Source: Bradyrhizobium ivorense
GTDB lineage: Bacteria > Pseudomonadota > Alphaproteobacteria > Rhizobiales > Xanthobacteraceae
Length of the DNA: 64,000 nucleotides
Assembly: GCF_900696085.1 (NCBI RefSeq)
Contig: NZ_CAADFC020000004.1
Span: 310,001-374,000, forward strand
Direction of reading: 5' to 3'
In this document: piece after piece, positions 17,518 through 27,265 of the stretch
How positions within the stretch are numbered: position 1 is the stretch's first letter
Layout of the letters: each line of letters starts with the position of its first letter
Translations under genes and position numbers: made by a program
Notes under the pieces: model-generated
Told to the model about the DNA's origin: nothing
What the model saw: only the letters and a program-made list of their open reading frames with translations
The model's database searches: none

Positions 17518-18687
17518 TCAGGCATCGGCCTTCTTGGCCTTCTTCTCGCTCTTGTCGTTTTCGTCGCCGTTCTTGGCCTTCCTGTCGCCCTTTCCATTTT
17601 CCTTTTTGCCGTTTTCCTTCTTGCCGTTTTCTTTCCTACGATTGGTGTAACGCGCGTTGCCGAGCCCGGTGCCGATCGTCAGCACACCCCAGCGCTCGAT
17701 ATCCTGCATGAACGGGACCTCGGCGAGCCCCTGCGCGACGCCGTCATTGTGCATCACGATCGCGGTGTCATGATCGCCGATCTGCGGGATCGCCTCGACC
17801 AGGCTCGCCGGCAGGTTGAACTTGCTGCTTTGCCAGTTGCCCGGCAGGTTCTGCGCGCCCTTCTCGATCGAGCCGTCCTCGTTGACGACGCCGGGACAGG
17901 AGATGCCGATGAACGGCGCGAGCTTGAGGTCCTCCGCTTCGGCGGCGGCAATCAGATCCTTGAGCATCTTCACCAGCCGCTTCACCGCGCCTTCGCGCGT
18001 CGGCTCGTCATCGGCATGCCGCCACAGCTCCGATTTCCACACCGACGCCTTGGACAGGTCGGGCGCCTTCTTCCAGCGCGTCTCCACGACGCCGCAGCGG
18101 ATATTGGTGCCGCCGATATCGACCGCGAGGACGCCGTCGTGGGCCTCGAAAATCCATGACGGCGCCAGATGCAGCGTGCCGATCAGGCCGGCTTCGTCGG
18201 GATGAAACCGAATCGGCACGATGTCGCCCTTGAAGCCTTCGGACTTCAGGATGATCTCGGTGCGCGCGATGGCGAGTTCGCCGAGCCGGCTTTCGCGAAA
18301 GCCGCCGCCGACCACGATGCGTTCGGTCCTGGCCCAGGCCTTGGTCTTCAGGAAGCGGCGCGTCACATAGGCAAGCTCCTGCGCGAACTCCTCGATCGCG
18401 CTGTGCACGACCGCCGAGGCCTCGGTGTCGTCGCCGACCAGCATCTCATCCAGCTTCTTTTTGCTGATCTTGTCCGATGGCTCGTCGCCGAACGGGTCCT
18501 CGCCCGACTTGCGCAGCGGCTTGCGCCAGCGGTCCAGGATCTTGCGGAACGCGCCCTTGGAGGCGCGGTCGCCGAGGAAGCCGTCCTCGTCCTTCAGCTC
18601 GATGTTGAAACCGTCGATGTCGACCGACGGCAGCCGCGCGGCACCGTGGTGCGCGATGCCAGTGGTCAGTCCGGTCTCTTCCGCCAT
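17518..18687 (-). CDS. ROK-family sugar kinase-like protein with permuted motif order
   Basis: 389 residues of the ROK (repressor/ORF/kinase) ATPase fold, but in unusual order. The adenosine-type motif VVGGGF (125-130) and the PDEAGLIG segment (163-170), normally C-terminal, come first. They are followed by the phosphate-1 motif VDIGGTN (189-195), GISCPG (261-266), the catalytic-Asp motif HNDG (313-316) and the phosphate-2 motif GTGLG (339-343), after which the fold stops. Residues 350-389 are a Lys/Glu/Asn-rich tail with a repeated GKKEN unit. All core motifs are present, so sugar phosphorylation is possible. I infer a circular permutation rather than a fusion because each motif appears once. 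It has no operon partner: the gene on either side reads the other way. Confidence 0.8.
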   Translation of the reverse strand: MAEETGLTTGIAHHGAARLPSVDIDGFNIELKDEDGFLGDRASKGAFRKILDRWRKPLRKSGEDPFGDEPSDKISKKKLDEMLVGDDTEASAVVHSAIEEFAQELAYVTRRFLKTKAWARTERIVVGGGFRESRLGELAIARTEIILKSEGFKGDIVPIRFHPDEAGLIGTLHLAPSWIFEAHDGVLAVDIGGTNIRCGVVETRWKKAPDLSKASVWKSELWRHADDEPTREGAVKRLVKMLKDLIAAAEAEDLKLAPFIGISCPGVVNEDGSIEKGAQNLPGNWQSSKFNLPASLVEAIPQIGDHDTAIVMHNDGVAQGLAEVPFMQDIERWGVLTIGTGLGNARYTNRRKENGKKENGKKENGKGDRKAKNGDENDKSEKKAKKADA

Positions 18688-18736
18688 TCGCCCTTGCCCG
18701 CTTGAGGTTCCGGGTCACTAACGGCGGGGAACCCAA

Positions 18737-18931
18737 ATGGTTGCGCCCGCTTTGGCCGGCGCGGGACGCCATTTTTTGATCGGCGACGGCCGTCATTCGA
18801 TGGACGAGATTGCAAGCGAAACCGGCTTTGCCGACCGCGAGCGGATGCGGCGGGCGTTTCTGCGGGTTTTGGGCCAGCCGCCGCAGACCATCCGCCGGCA
18901 CGCCCGGGTGGCCGCCCAAGTGACGGCCTGA
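18737..18931 (+). pseudogene. AraC-family C-terminal fragment
   Basis: A 64-codon frame whose second half (DEIASETGFADRERMRRAF followed by LRVLGQPPQTIRRHAR) matches the second helix-turn-helix and C-terminus of GlxA-type AraC regulators. The sensing domain and first helix-turn-helix are absent. GGGGAA precedes the ATG, so a short product could still be made, but this is most likely the remnant of a lost regulator. Confidence 0.6.
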
Positions 18932-18942
18932 GGCCAATCCAG

Positions 18943-18983
18943 GGCCAAAATCACGCCAAACCATTCATTTTTGGCCGGTTTTT
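18943..18983 (+). terminator. Possible terminator between the AraC remnant and the rplU promoter
   Basis: GGCCAAAA (18943-18950) pairs with TTTTGGCC (18969-18976), followed by GG and a T-run. The 18-nt loop is long, so the call is tentative. It would insulate the rplU promoter, which begins 20 bp later. Confidence 0.35.
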
Positions 18984-18996
18984 GCCCCGCTTTACC

Positions 18997-19024
18997 TTGA
19001 CTCTCGGCGGTTTGCGGCTATAAG
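18997..19024 (+). promoter_or_regulatory. Sigma-70 type promoter of rplU-rpmA
   Basis: TTGACT (18997-19002) and TATAAG (19019-19024) with 16 bp spacing form a strong housekeeping promoter. Transcription should begin near 19031, leaving a leader of about 155 nt before rplU. Downstream lies a strong hairpin. Confidence 0.7.
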
Positions 19025-19036
19025 TCCGCTCCATCC

Positions 19037-19066
19037 GGCGCGAGGATTTCTCGCGCCGCTTGTTTT
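19037..19066 (+). promoter_or_regulatory. Hairpin with T-run in the rplU leader, possible attenuator
   Basis: GGCGCGAG (19037-19044) pairs perfectly with CTCGCGCC (19050-19057) around a 5-nt loop, followed by GCTTGTTTTT. It lies right at the predicted 5' end of the rplU transcript, so it could act as an attenuator, a stability element or a protein-binding leader. A second small palindrome, GGGAA-TTCG-TTCCC, follows near 19080-19095. Confidence 0.45.
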
Positions 19067-19186
19067 TGCGCGAACCGTTTTGGGAATTCGTTCCCTTCGT
19101 GCGAAAATCTGAACCCATAGCGACTGAACAAAAAGCCGACCCGGGCGACCGTCCGAGGCCGGAATCGAACACGAAGGAATCAAACG

Positions 19187-19567
19187 ATGTTCGCAGTCAT
19201 CAAAACCGGCGGCCGGCAGTACCGCGTCGTTCCGAATGATGTACTCGAGATTGGCAAGATCGCCGGCGATGTCGGCACGATCGTGCAGCTAGGCGAAGTT
19301 CTGGTGCTCGGCGGTGACACGCCGGTGCTGGGAACGCCCACCGTCGCAGGCGCGTCCGTTGCAGCCGAAGTGCTGCAGCACAAGCGCGGTGCCAAGGTGA
19401 TCGCGTTCAAGAAGCGTCGCCGCAAGAATTCACGCCGCAAGCGCGGTTATCGCGACGAGCTCACGGTGCTTCGCATCACCGAGATCCTCGCCGATAACGC
19501 CAAGCCGACCATCGGCCCGCGGCCGAAGAAGGAAAAGGTCACAGCTCCCGCCGAGGCCGCCGAGTAA
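19187..19567 (+). CDS. rplU: 50S ribosomal protein L21
   Basis: 126 residues starting FAVIKTGGRQYRV, the hallmark N-terminus of bL21, with the conserved KRRRRKNSRRKRGYRDELT-like basic region (KKRRRKNSRRKRGYR is seen) that binds 23S rRNA. The C-terminus is an Ala/Pro/Lys-rich extension common in alphaproteobacteria. It is followed 117 bp later by rpmA, the usual pairing, under the promoter at 18997-19024. Confidence 0.98.
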   Translation: MFAVIKTGGRQYRVVPNDVLEIGKIAGDVGTIVQLGEVLVLGGDTPVLGTPTVAGASVAAEVLQHKRGAKVIAFKKRRRKNSRRKRGYRDELTVLRITEILADNAKPTIGPRPKKEKVTAPAEAAE

Positions 19568-19684
19568 GACCGGCGCTGCAAGCGAGAAGTGATCGTCGCG
19601 CTGCAAGAATTGAAGCGTGACAAAACGTGAAATGATTCCGTCAAGGAATTGATCTAGAGATCAAAGCGAAGTCGGAGACGAGCC

Positions 19685-19954
19685 ATGGCTCACAAAAAGG
19701 CAGGCGGTTCATCGCGCAACGGACGTGATTCCAAGGGCAAGCGCCTTGGCATCAAGGCGTTCGGCGGCGAGCTCGTAATCCCTGGAAACATCATCGCGCG
19801 TCAGCGCGGCACCACCTGGCATCCCGGCCTTAATGTCGGCATGGGCACTGACCATACTCTCTTCGCGAAAGTCGAGGGTCATGTCGAGTTCCGTGCCAAG
19901 GCCAATGGCCGCACATTCGTATCGGTTATTCCGGTGGCGGAGGCGGCCGAGTAG
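19685..19954 (+). CDS. rpmA: 50S ribosomal protein L27
   Basis: 89 residues beginning [20 protein letters not shown], the highly conserved bL27 N-terminus that reaches the peptidyl transferase centre; no cleavable N-terminal extension of the Firmicute kind. It ends just before a hairpin and a strong terminator, closing the rplU-rpmA operon. Confidence 0.98.
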   Translation: MAHKKAGGSSRNGRDSKGKRLGIKAFGGELVIPGNIIARQRGTTWHPGLNVGMGTDHTLFAKVEGHVEFRAKANGRTFVSVIPVAEAAE

Positions 19955-20016
19955 ACGGTGGACACACATGAGTCCGCCGGGTCCTGTTGAACCGGCGGAG
20001 TCGCAAAGGGCTCCAA

Positions 20017-20047
20017 GGGGAGGCGGGATTACCGGCCTCCCCTTTTT
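20017..20047 (+). terminator. Rho-independent terminator of rplU-rpmA
   Basis: GGGGAGGC (20017-20024) pairs with GCCTCCCC (20035-20042), followed by TTTTT. A further inverted repeat, TCCGCCGG / CCGGCGGA at 19973-19999, precedes it. Confidence 0.85.
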
Positions 20048-20124
20048 GTTGCGCGTGTTCCTGAAGGGCCACGCGTGACGTTCCAAGCGTTGCGTATCAT
20101 TTATTCGCATCACAGGAGCTCGAC

Positions 20125-20721
20125 ATGTTGCAGGACATCCCGACGCCGACCTTGCGCGAAGCAAGAGCTTGCGTCCTCGAGACCGAACGGCTGACATTGC
20201 GCAAGCCGACGCTCGCGGACGTAAAAGCAATTGCACGCCTCGCCAATGATCGCCGCATCGCGGAGAACACCCGCCGCCTGCCGCATCCTTATACCCAGGA
20301 CGATGCCATCGATTTCGTGCGTGCCGTGGCCGATGGCGGCCGCGAAACCGTTTTCCTGATCGAGAACAATCACACGCCGATCGGCATGGTCGGCCTCGAC
20401 TGGCGCGAGGAGAACGCAGCTGAGCTCGGTTACTGGCTCGGCGTCGACCATTGGGGCCAGGGCTTCGGCACGGAGGCCGCGCGCGCGGTGATCGATTACT
20501 TCTTCGAGGAGTTCGACCTCGACCAGCTGATCTCGGGCGCCCGCGTCGTCAACCCGTCGTCGCGCAACATCCTCGAGAAGTGCGGCTTCCAGTGGAGCGG
20601 CGTCGAGCTGCACCGCTTCGAAGCGCTGGGCTCGTCGAGCCCGGTCGACTGCTTCCGCCTGTCGCGCAGCGTCTGGGCCTCGCTGAAGAGCTGGAACAAT
20701 TCGATCCGGCGGAAGGGTTGA
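20125..20721 (+). CDS. GNAT acetyltransferase (RimJ/RimL-like)
   Basis: 198 residues of the GNAT fold: an N-terminal LETERLTLRKPTLADVKAIA stretch, the acetyl-CoA pyrophosphate-binding region WGQGFGTEAARAVIDYFF (about 112-129), and the C-terminal NPSSRNILEKCGFQ motif. The pattern is that of RimJ/RimL/SpeG-type enzymes that acetylate protein N-termini or small amines. AGGAGC precedes the ATG at 20125. Its place between rpmA and obg is common in rhizobia, but the substrate is unknown. Confidence 0.88.
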   Translation: MLQDIPTPTLREARACVLETERLTLRKPTLADVKAIARLANDRRIAENTRRLPHPYTQDDAIDFVRAVADGGRETVFLIENNHTPIGMVGLDWREENAAELGYWLGVDHWGQGFGTEAARAVIDYFFEEFDLDQLISGARVVNPSSRNILEKCGFQWSGVELHRFEALGSSSPVDCFRLSRSVWASLKSWNNSIRRKG

Positions 20722-20724
20722 TCT

Positions 20725-20888
20725 TCACCCTCCCCTGGAGGGGGAGGGTCGGATCGCATTGAGCAACGCGAAATGCGAGACGGGGTGGGGTGATCTCTCA
20801 ACACGGGCAGCGACCGCATGGAGAGGCTGTCACCCACCTCGGTTCGCATGACATGCGAACCGATCCTCCCCCTCCAGGGGAGGATGAG
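20725..20888. repeat. Long inverted-repeat element (about 160 bp)
   Basis: The two ends are near-perfect inverted copies: CACCCTCCCCTGGAGGGGGA on the left (from 20726) and its complement-like CTCCCCCTCCAGGGGAGGAT on the right (to 20885). Further pairing includes CGCATTTCGC-like and GGTTCGCATG/CATGCGAACC segments inside. Its two ends are each also self-complementary (CTCCCCTGGAGGGGGAG). It resembles the dispersed palindromic intergenic elements of Bradyrhizobium and Rhodopseudomonas. It lies between convergent genes, where it could also stop transcription from both sides. Confidence 0.7.
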
Positions 20889-20891
20889 AGG

Positions 20892-21806
20892 CTACACTGG
20901 CGGATTCACTGCGGGATCCTCGCGGCCGAGCTGTTGTTCGCGTACGAAGATGTAGAGCCCGGCGGCGATGATGATCGCGGCGCCGACGATGGTGGCCCAG
21001 GACGGCACGTCGCCGAACACCACAAAGCCGAAGATCACCGCCCACACGATCATCGAATACTGGTAGGGCACCACCACACTTGCCGGCGCGAGCTTCAGCG
21101 AGCGGTTGACGCAGAGCAGCGCAGCGACCGAGACGAGGCCGGCGGCGAAGAACAGCATCAGGCTGCCGGCTGACGGCGTCACCCAGCCGATCGGCGAGAG
21201 CACCGCGCCCAGCAGAAACGTGCCGCCGAACTGCGAGGTCGCGAGCACGATGTCCGGCGTCGCGCGCAGCGAGCGCGTGACCAGCATCAACACGGCAAAC
21301 GACAGGCTGCCGCCAAGTGCGATCATCGCCGGCCAGCTGATCGTCTGCGCCGACGGCCTGAGCGCGATCAGCACACCGCAAAAGCCGACCAGAATTGCGG
21401 TCCAGCGCCGCCAGCCGATGTGCTCGCCGAGCACGAGGCCCGACATTGCCGTAACGAAGATCGGTCCGGCCAAATAGTAGGTGATGACGTCGGCGAGCGG
21501 CAGATAGATGGTGGCGAGGAAGAATGCCGCGACCTCCAATGTCGACAGCGTGACCCGCAGCAATTGCAGCCACGGCCGCTCGAGATGCAGAAAATCCGCG
21601 CGCTGCTTCCAAACCATCGGCAGCAATACGAGCAGCGCCGCGCAGGCGCGCAGCCACAGCAGCTGTCCGACCGAATAGGTGGCGACGAGGAATTTGCCCA
21701 TCGCATCGCCGAACGAGAACATGAAGATCGACAGCAGCATCAACCCGATGCCGGCGAGCCGCGCCGATCGATCGTCATAGGAGGACAGCTTTGCGAACAG
21801 GCTCAT
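20892..21806 (-). CDS. DMT-superfamily (EamA) transporter
   Basis: 304 residues with about ten hydrophobic helices in two EamA repeats; SIFMFSFGDAMGKFLV and a second-half LSLAFAVLML-like repeat are the usual landmarks. Members export amino acids or other metabolites, or take up compounds such as S-adenosylmethionine. The substrate here is unknown. It is the only reverse-strand gene in this housekeeping block and is convergent with the acetyltransferase gene across the long palindrome. Confidence 0.85.
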   Translation of the reverse strand: MSLFAKLSSYDDRSARLAGIGLMLLSIFMFSFGDAMGKFLVATYSVGQLLWLRACAALLVLLPMVWKQRADFLHLERPWLQLLRVTLSTLEVAAFFLATIYLPLADVITYYLAGPIFVTAMSGLVLGEHIGWRRWTAILVGFCGVLIALRPSAQTISWPAMIALGGSLSFAVLMLVTRSLRATPDIVLATSQFGGTFLLGAVLSPIGWVTPSAGSLMLFFAAGLVSVAALLCVNRSLKLAPASVVVPYQYSMIVWAVIFGFVVFGDVPSWATIVGAAIIIAAGLYIFVREQQLGREDPAVNPPV

Positions 21807-21947
21807 GAATGGTTTTGCGCGTTTGCGTCGTTCTTGGTCGCGGCCGGGCGGGTCCCGGGTCGTCCGGTTTTAAAGACGTGCGCGGGTAGGACAAGCCCGC
21901 CGATGACGAATTGAACGGATTGCCGCACCTCGACCGCTGCGCTACCT

Positions 21948-22049
21948 CTAAAGCGCGATGAGATTGGGTTGAATCGTCATCGCGCTTTAGCTCTTTGTTT
22001 GAGCATGATCTTTTCGGAACACCGCTTCACACTTTTCCGGATCATGCTC
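21948..22049. repeat. Composite palindromic repeat (family 1, copy A)
   Basis: CTAAAGCGCGATGA (21948-21961) and TCATCGCGCTTTAG (21977-21990) are perfect 14-bp inverted arms. They are joined by CTCTTTGTTT to GAGCATGATC...GATCATGCTC (22001-22049), whose inner parts TTTTCGGAA and TTTTCCGG complete a second imperfect palindrome. The same composite layout recurs at 24934-25038. The element sits just upstream of the MaoC-like gene. Confidence 0.8.
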
Positions 22050-22087
22050 GAGCGCAACCAGTGACAAAAACGCGCAGGAAATGCCGC

Positions 22088-22567
22088 ATGACCGAGTTCG
22101 ACCCCACGCAGCACCGCATGGTCCCCGCGCAGCGCTGGTTCGAGGATTTCGTGCTCGGCGAGCGTTTTGTCATTCCGAGCCGGACCCAGACGTCGGCGGT
22201 GTTTGCAGCGTTCCAGACCGCGAGCGGCGACACCCATCCGATCCATTACGACGTCGAATATTGCCGTGCCCGCGGCATGCCCGATCTGCTCGCGCATGGC
22301 TTCCAGACGCTGGTGCACACCGCGCCCGGCGCGGGGCTGTTCCCTTATGTCGTCGAGGAATCGCTGATCGGCTTCCTTGAGCAGTCCAGCAAGTTCCTGA
22401 AACCGGTCTATGCCGGCGACACCATCTACCCCGCGCTGGAGGTGATCGAGCTGGCCCCCGGCCGCACCACCGGGGTGGTGACGCTGCGCTCCACCGTGCA
22501 CAACCAGCGCCGCGAGCTGGTGTTGGAAGGCATGCAGAAATTCCTGGTCCGGCGGCGGCCCACTTAG
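22088..22567 (+). CDS. MaoC-like hot-dog fold hydratase
   Basis: 159 residues of the MaoC/(R)-enoyl-CoA hydratase hot-dog fold, with the conserved hydratase segment FQTASGDTHPIHYDVEYCRA (about 40-59; catalytic Asp and His spaced as D-x4-H) and LAHGFQTL. It probably adds water to an unsaturated acyl-CoA, but the substrate is not known. I use the ATG at 22088 with AGGAA 7 bp upstream; the frame upstream runs into repeat copy A and is not coding. obgE follows 101 bp later. Confidence 0.85.
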   Translation: MTEFDPTQHRMVPAQRWFEDFVLGERFVIPSRTQTSAVFAAFQTASGDTHPIHYDVEYCRARGMPDLLAHGFQTLVHTAPGAGLFPYVVEESLIGFLEQSSKFLKPVYAGDTIYPALEVIELAPGRTTGVVTLRSTVHNQRRELVLEGMQKFLVRRRPT

Positions 22568-22656
22568 CCGCTCGGACCGTAAAAAAGGCCGAAAATTAAG
22601 GCTTTTCGCTGAGTTCGGGGCGCTTCCGGGTTGCCGCAAAGGCCGCCCTGCCCTAA

Positions 22657-23718
<1,062 letters not shown>

Positions 23719-23788
23719 CAGCCGCCCTGCACTTCCCAAGCCACCTCGTGGCGCGTATTGCTTCCCACCGTCCCGCTAGACCAAGCCC

Positions 23789-24931
23789 ATGAAACGCCCC
23801 GCGCTCAAGAACTTTCGCCGCATCGTCGTCAAGGTCGGCTCCTCGCTACTGGTCGACTCGCAGGCCGGCGAGGTGCGCGCGGCGTGGCTCGCCGCGCTGG
23901 TCGACGACATCGCCAAGCTGCATAAGGACGGCAGCGAGGTGCTGGTGGTGTCGTCGGGCTCGATCGCGCTCGGCCGCAGCCGCCTGAAACTGCCGCGCGG
24001 GCCGCTGAAGCTCGAGGAGAGCCAGGCGGCCGCGGCGGTCGGGCAGATCGCGCTGGCGCGGATCTGGTCGGAGGTGCTCGGCCATCACGGCATCGGCGCC
24101 GGGCAAATTCTCGTGACGCTGCAGGACACCGAGGAACGCCGCCGCTATCTCAACGCGCGCTCGACGATCGCAAAGCTCCTGGAATGGCGCGCGGTGCCCG
24201 TGATCAACGAGAACGACACCGTCGCTACCAACGAGATCCGCTACGGCGACAATGATCGCCTCGCCGCGCGCGTCGCCACCATGGCGAGCGCGGATTTGCT
24301 GATCCTGCTGTCCGACATCGACGGCCTTTACACCGCGCCGCCCGCGGTCGATCCGAATGCGACGCTGATCCCGGTGGTCGAGAGCATCACCTCGGAGATC
24401 GAGGCGATGGCGGGCTCGGCCGGGTCCGAACTGTCGCGCGGCGGCATGACGACCAAGATCGAGGCCGCGAAGATCGCGACCACCGCGGGCACGCATATGC
24501 TGATCGCCTCCGGCAAGATCGAGCATCCGCTGGCCGCGATTGCCGACGGCGGCCGCTGCACCTGGTTCCTCACCCCGGCCAATCCCGTCACTGCGCGAAA
24601 GCGCTGGATCGCTGGCTCGCTGGAGCCGAAGGGCACGCTGACCATCGACGCCGGCGCGGTGGCCGCGCTGCGGGCCGGCAAGAGCCTGCTGCCGGCCGGC
24701 GTGATCCGGGTCGACGGCCAGTTCGCCCGCGGCGATGCCGTGGTGGTGCGCGGCCCCGACACCCATGAGATCGGCCGCGGCCTGATCGCCTACGACGCCG
24801 AGGACGCCGAGAAGATCAAAGGCCGCTCCTCCCGCGATGTGATGGCCATTCTGGGCACCAGCGGCCGTTCCGAGATGATCCACCGCGACGACCTTGTGGT
24901 CGGGCCGGCCGGGGCGATTCCGGCCAAATAG
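23789..24931 (+). CDS. proB: Glutamate 5-kinase
   Basis: 380 residues. The first enzyme of proline synthesis, phosphorylating glutamate. The amino-acid kinase domain starts [15 protein letters not shown] and includes [25 protein letters not shown] and the [16 protein letters not shown] segment. A PUA domain occupies the C-terminus from about residue 280. Length fits the E. coli-type enzyme. Proline feedback inhibition is the known control. proA follows after an inter-operonic repeat pair. Confidence 0.97.
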   Translation: MKRPALKNFRRIVVKVGSSLLVDSQAGEVRAAWLAALVDDIAKLHKDGSEVLVVSSGSIALGRSRLKLPRGPLKLEESQAAAAVGQIALARIWSEVLGHHGIGAGQILVTLQDTEERRRYLNARSTIAKLLEWRAVPVINENDTVATNEIRYGDNDRLAARVATMASADLLILLSDIDGLYTAPPAVDPNATLIPVVESITSEIEAMAGSAGSELSRGGMTTKIEAAKIATTAGTHMLIASGKIEHPLAAIADGGRCTWFLTPANPVTARKRWIAGSLEPKGTLTIDAGAVAALRAGKSLLPAGVIRVDGQFARGDAVVVRGPDTHEIGRGLIAYDAEDAEKIKGRSSRDVMAILGTSGRSEMIHRDDLVVGPAGAIPAK

Positions 24932-24933
24932 GC

Positions 24934-25038
24934 ATGAGACCGGGATGCGATTGCAGGGAAATCGCTTTCCGGTCTCATCTCTTTGTTTGAGCATGATCTT
25001 TTCGGAAAACCGGCGTTCCACTTTTCCGGATCATGCTC
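24934..25038. repeat. Composite palindromic repeat (family 1, copy B)
   Basis: ATGAGACCGG (24934-24943) pairs with CCGGTCTCAT (24969-24978); then CTCTTTGTTT joins to GAGCATGATC (24989-24998) ... GATCATGCTC (25029-25038) with TTTTCGGAAAACCGG and TTTTCCGG inside. It starts 2 bp after the proB stop and has the same layout and orientation as copy A. Confidence 0.8.
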
Positions 25039-25125
25039 TGACCGACCCCGGCAGCCGGCCGCCCATCTGCCATGCCGGTTCCGTACCTCGCCACCCCTCA
25101 ATTGCCATGCTAGAACATGGCCTTA

Positions 25126-25175
25126 GAGCATGATCCGGAAAAGTGGACACCGGTTTTCCGAAAAAGATCATGCTC
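25126..25175. repeat. Palindromic repeat (family 1, copy C, inverted relative to B)
   Basis: GAGCATGATCCGGAAAAGTG at the left and AAAAAGATCATGCTCAAAC at the right form the family 1 palindrome in the opposite orientation to copy B, which lies 87 bp away. The copy ends 21 bp before the proA start, and the proA frame is open through part of it. Confidence 0.8.
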
Positions 25176-25196
25176 AAACAAAAAGCTGGGACTTCC

Positions 25197-26489
25197 ATGA
25201 CCGCGCCCCTGAAGGCGATCGACGGCAACGCCGATCTCGCCGCCCTGATGACCGACCTCGCCGCGAAAGCGCGCGCCGCCGCGCGCGTACTTGCCTTGGC
25301 GCCGCCGGAGCAGAAGAACCGGGCGCTCGCGGCGATCGAACGCGCGATCCGCGCCAACGCGCCGGCGATCCTCGCCTCCAATGCCGAGGATGTCGCCGAG
25401 GCGCGCGCAGCCGGCATGACCTCCGCTTTCGTCGACCGCCTGACCCTGACACAGGCGCGGATCGACGGCATGGCCGACGGCGTTGCAACCGTGCGCGAGA
25501 TCGTTGATCCGGTCGGCGCGGTGACCGAAAGCTGGCAGCGGCCGAACGGCATGACCATCGAGCGCGTCCGCGTGCCGCTCGGCGTGATCGGCGTGATCTT
25601 CGAGAGCCGCCCCAATGTCGCGGCCGATGCCGGCGTGCTGTGCCTGAAGTCGGGCAATGCCGTGATCCTGCGCGGCGGCTCCGACAGCTTCCGGTCCTGC
25701 CGCGCGATCCACGATTCCCTGGTGCAAGGCCTGCGTGAGGCCGGCCTGCCCGAGGCCGCGATCACCCTGGTGCCGACCCGTGACCGCGCAGCCGTCGGCC
25801 TGATGCTGACGGGATTGAACGGCGGCATCGACGTGATCGTGCCGCGCGGCGGCAAGAGCCTGGTCGCACGCGTCGAGGCGGAGGCGCGCGTTCCGGTGTT
25901 TGCGCACCTCGAGGGTGTCAACCACATCTACGTCGATGCCAGCGCCAGATTGGATATGGCCAAGGCGGTCGTGCTGAACGCAAAGATGCGCCGTCCCGGT
26001 GTTTGCGGCGCCGTCGAAACCCTGCTGATCGATCGCGGCGCCGCCGCGGAAAAACTGAAGCCGCTAGTCGCGATGCTGATCGACGCCGGCTGCGAGGTGC
26101 GCGGCGACGATATCGTGCAAGGCGCCGACACCAGGGTGAAGCCAGCATCCGACGAAGACTGGACCACCGAATACGAGGACGCGATCATCTCGGCGAAGAT
26201 CGTCGACGGCCTCGATGAAGCGATCGCGCATATTCAGAATCATGGCTCGCATCACACCGACGCGATCGTGACCGAGGATGCCAAAGCAGCCTCGAAATTC
26301 CTCAGCGAGGTCGATTCGGCGATCGTGCTGCACAACGCCTCGACCCAGTTCGCCGATGGCGGCGAGTTCGGCTTCGGCGCCGAGATCGGGATTGCCACCG
26401 GCAAATTCCACGCCCGCGGCCCGGTCGGCGCCGAGCAGCTGACGAGCTTCAAGTACCGCGTCCACGGCACCGGGCAGACGCGGCCGTGA
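25197..26489 (+). CDS. proA: Gamma-glutamyl phosphate reductase
   Basis: 430 residues of the aldehyde dehydrogenase fold; second enzyme of proline synthesis. Conserved stretches include [34 protein letters not shown], the catalytic Cys in [13 protein letters not shown], and [14 protein letters not shown] start at the ATG at 25197; the frame extends upstream into repeat copy C but those residues (from 25143) are repeat-derived. It is separated from proB by the inverted repeat pair B/C, which may affect coupling of the two genes. Confidence 0.97.
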   Translation: MTAPLKAIDGNADLAALMTDLAAKARAAARVLALAPPEQKNRALAAIERAIRANAPAILASNAEDVAEARAAGMTSAFVDRLTLTQARIDGMADGVATVREIVDPVGAVTESWQRPNGMTIERVRVPLGVIGVIFESRPNVAADAGVLCLKSGNAVILRGGSDSFRSCRAIHDSLVQGLREAGLPEAAITLVPTRDRAAVGLMLTGLNGGIDVIVPRGGKSLVARVEAEARVPVFAHLEGVNHIYVDASARLDMAKAVVLNAKMRRPGVCGAVETLLIDRGAAAEKLKPLVAMLIDAGCEVRGDDIVQGADTRVKPASDEDWTTEYEDAIISAKIVDGLDEAIAHIQNHGSHHTDAIVTEDAKAASKFLSEVDSAIVLHNASTQFADGGEFGFGAEIGIATGKFHARGPVGAEQLTSFKYRVHGTGQTRP

Positions 26490-26501
26490 TCATGTTCGCC
26501 C

Positions 26502-27158
26502 GTGCACGGTAGACCCTTGCAGCAAGCCTCGAGCGTGCCGCTCTCCGCAGCCCAGGCGCTGCCGTTCTACACCAACGGCATGCGCATCGGATTGCTCGGC
26601 GGCTCGTTCAATCCGCCGCATGCCGCGCATCGCGCCATCAGCCAGTTCGCGCTGAAGCGGCTGCAGCTCGACCGCGTCTGGTGGCTGCTCACGCCGGGTA
26701 ATCCGCTGAAGAATCACGACGGACTGCGCGCGCTCGCCGAGCGCGCCGAAGCCGCGCGCCGCGTCGCCGACGATCCGCGCATCGACATCTCCTGTCTCGA
26801 AGCTGTCATTGGCACGCGCTACACTGTCGACACGATCATCCATTTGCGGCGCCGCGTCTCCGGCGTGCACTTTGTCTGGATCATGGGCGCTGACAACCTC
26901 GCGCAATTCCATCGCTGGAAAGACTGGCGGCGCATCGCCTCGGATGTGCCGATTGCCGTGATCGATCGACCGCCGCAAAGCTTCCGCGCCCTTGCCGCAC
27001 CGGCGGCGCAGGCGCTCGCGCGCTATCGCATGCCCGAAAATCAGGCGACACGGCTGGCCGACCAGCAGGCGCCGGCCTGGGTGTTCCTGACAGGAATGAA
27101 ATCCAATCTGTCTTCGACCGGACTTCGGAACCCGGACGGGAGCTGGAGAATGGCGTGA
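26502..27158 (+). CDS. nadD: Nicotinate-nucleotide adenylyltransferase
   Basis: About 192-218 residues. Transfers AMP to nicotinate mononucleotide in NAD synthesis. It has the nucleotidyltransferase motif [36 protein letters not shown] and a C-terminal SSTGLR box (usually SSTxIR). The start is uncertain: the ATG at 26580 gives the classical [14 protein letters not shown] beginning, but upstream in-frame GTG codons at 26502 and 26535 would add a PFYTNG-containing extension that I recall in related rhizobial proteins. None has a good ribosome-binding site. It lies 12 bp after proA, with rsfS next. Confidence 0.93.
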   Translation: MHGRPLQQASSVPLSAAQALPFYTNGMRIGLLGGSFNPPHAAHRAISQFALKRLQLDRVWWLLTPGNPLKNHDGLRALAERAEAARRVADDPRIDISCLEAVIGTRYTVDTIIHLRRRVSGVHFVWIMGADNLAQFHRWKDWRRIASDVPIAVIDRPPQSFRALAAPAAQALARYRMPENQATRLADQQAPAWVFLTGMKSNLSSTGLRNPDGSWRMA

Positions 27159-27265
27159 GAGCGCAAAAGGGTTACTGGAATATTGAAACCATTAACCCCA
27201 CATGCGTAGTATGGTCCGTGGGCGCCGAGGATTCGGCACCCGCGATACAGTGAAAGGAATGGTCC

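Noticed and set aside
20725..20888. Possible transposon or IS remnant
   Set aside because: There are inverted ends, but no transposase sequence and no target duplication; a non-coding palindromic element fits better.
25143..25196. N-terminal extension of proA
   Set aside because: These codons come from palindromic repeat copy C; the conserved protein begins at 25197.
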